A stretch of 7,780 nucleotides of DNA from assembly GCA_001797905.1 (NCBI GenBank), contig MGQS01000090.1, positions 11,178 to 18,957 on the forward strand, in the 5' to 3' direction. The notes under the pieces are model-generated. The model saw only the letters and a program-made list of their open reading frames with translations, was not told where the DNA came from and ran no database searches. The DNA is from Deltaproteobacteria bacterium RBG_16_54_11. Its GTDB lineage: Bacteria > Desulfobacterota > B13-G15 > RBG-16-54-18. A program made the translations under genes and the position numbers. Positions 7,179 through 7,780 of this stretch are shown here, in pieces; position 1 is the stretch's first letter; every line of letters begins with the position of its first letter.

Positions 7179-7780
7179 ATGGCGTTGCGCGTCTATAACA
7201 CCATGACTCAGAAAAAGGAGGAATTGATCCCCCTGCAAAAGGGGCGTATCGGCATGTATGCCTGCGGGGTCACGGTCTATGACCTCTGCCACATCGGCCA
7301 CGCCCGCAGCGCCGTGGTCTTCGATGTGATCTACCGGTATCTCCGGCACAAGGGGTACGAGGTGACCTATGTACGCAACTTCACCGATGTGGACGACAAA
7401 ATCATCAAGCGGGCCCAGGAGGAAGGCGTCAGCACCGAGGAGATCGCCGCACGATACATCCGGGAGTTCTATATTGACATGGGGGCCTTGGGGATGTTGA
7501 AGCCGACCATGGAGCCCAAGGCCACCGAGCACATCCCGGAGATGATCGCCCAGGTTGAGCAGCTTGTAGAGAAAGGCCTTGCCTACCAGGTAGAAGGGGA
7601 TGTCTACTATGCGGTAGAGAAATTCCCTGAGTACGGCAAGCTCTCCAAGAGGAGCCTCGATGAGATGCAGGCCGGCGCGCGGGTGGAGGTGGATGAGCGG
7701 AAGCGCAACCCCCTCGACTTCGCCCTCTGGAAGGCGGCCAAGCCCGGAGAGCCCTCGTGGCCTGCACCCTGGGGCAAGGG
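7179..7780 (+). CDS. cysS: Cysteine--tRNA ligase (CysRS), N-terminal part
   Basis: CysRS, a class I synthetase, attaches cysteine to tRNA-Cys with ATP in the cytoplasm. The first 200 codons are present and the rest lies beyond the window. The frame starts [10 protein letters not shown]. It shows the catalytic zinc cysteine Cys29 in [10 protein letters not shown] (26-35), the class I signature HIGHARS (38-44), [28 protein letters not shown] (48-75, split), a family hallmark, and KLSKRS (in YGKLSKRS, about 153-158). It ends at the PWGKG that normally precedes the RPGWHIECS zinc-site block, so the KMSKS loop and anticodon domain are not visible. The start ATG 7179 has AAGAGGAA (7164-7171) at suitable distance. 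It is on the same strand as gltX but separated by the palindrome-rich spacer, so it may be a separate transcription unit. The reading frame is clean to the edge. Confidence 0.97.
   Translation, partial: MALRVYNTMTQKKEELIPLQKGRIGMYACGVTVYDLCHIGHARSAVVFDVIYRYLRHKGYEVTYVRNFTDVDDKIIKRAQEEGVSTEEIAARYIREFYIDMGALGMLKPTMEPKATEHIPEMIAQVEQLVEKGLAYQVEGDVYYAVEKFPEYGKLSKRSLDEMQAGARVEVDERKRNPLDFALWKAAKPGEPSWPAPWGK

Overview
The window is about 7.8 kb of ordinary chromosomal DNA from a Gram-negative bacterium with moderately high GC. It is packed with housekeeping genes. An outer-membrane-type lipoprotein with a CsgG/FlgT-like body and a CarD protein that closely resembles the myxobacterial CdnL subtype suggest a member of the Desulfobacterota/Deltaproteobacteria or a neighbouring phylum. 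That assignment is an inference from protein resemblance and gene order, not a phylogeny. I see no mobile element, CRISPR array, tRNA or rRNA.

Layout. Positions 1-1970 are read leftwards: a long-form NfeD membrane protease followed 21 bp later by a slipin (stomatin-family SPFH protein) that runs off the left edge. A 173 bp divergent intergenic region (1971-2143) carries two well-formed, back-to-back sigma70-type promoters, one for nfeD and one for the rightward genes. Rightwards there are: an uncharacterised lipoprotein (about 2144-3301), carD/cdnL (3354-3833), a 151 bp intergenic region, a tightly coupled trio of a membrane PIN-TRAM protein (YacL-like, 3985-5028), ispF (5021-5518) and gltX (5515-6948), then a 230 bp palindrome-rich intergenic region, then cysS (from 7179, cut by the right edge).

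How the genes work together. NfeD and slipin form a known membrane protease/scaffold pair. The rightward block resembles the carD-yacL-ispD-ispF-gltX-cysS neighbourhood found in many bacteria, which joins an RNA polymerase-binding regulator, a membrane PIN protein, isoprenoid precursor synthesis (MEP pathway) and two aminoacyl-tRNA synthetases. The usual ispD between yacL and ispF is missing. yacL/ispF and ispF/gltX overlap by 8 and 4 bp, so those three are almost certainly co-transcribed and translationally coupled.

The least explained parts are the gltX-cysS spacer, which holds several CCCGC/GCGGG palindromes and a 16 bp direct repeat, and the lipoprotein, which has no assigned role. I found no convincing new multi-gene system.
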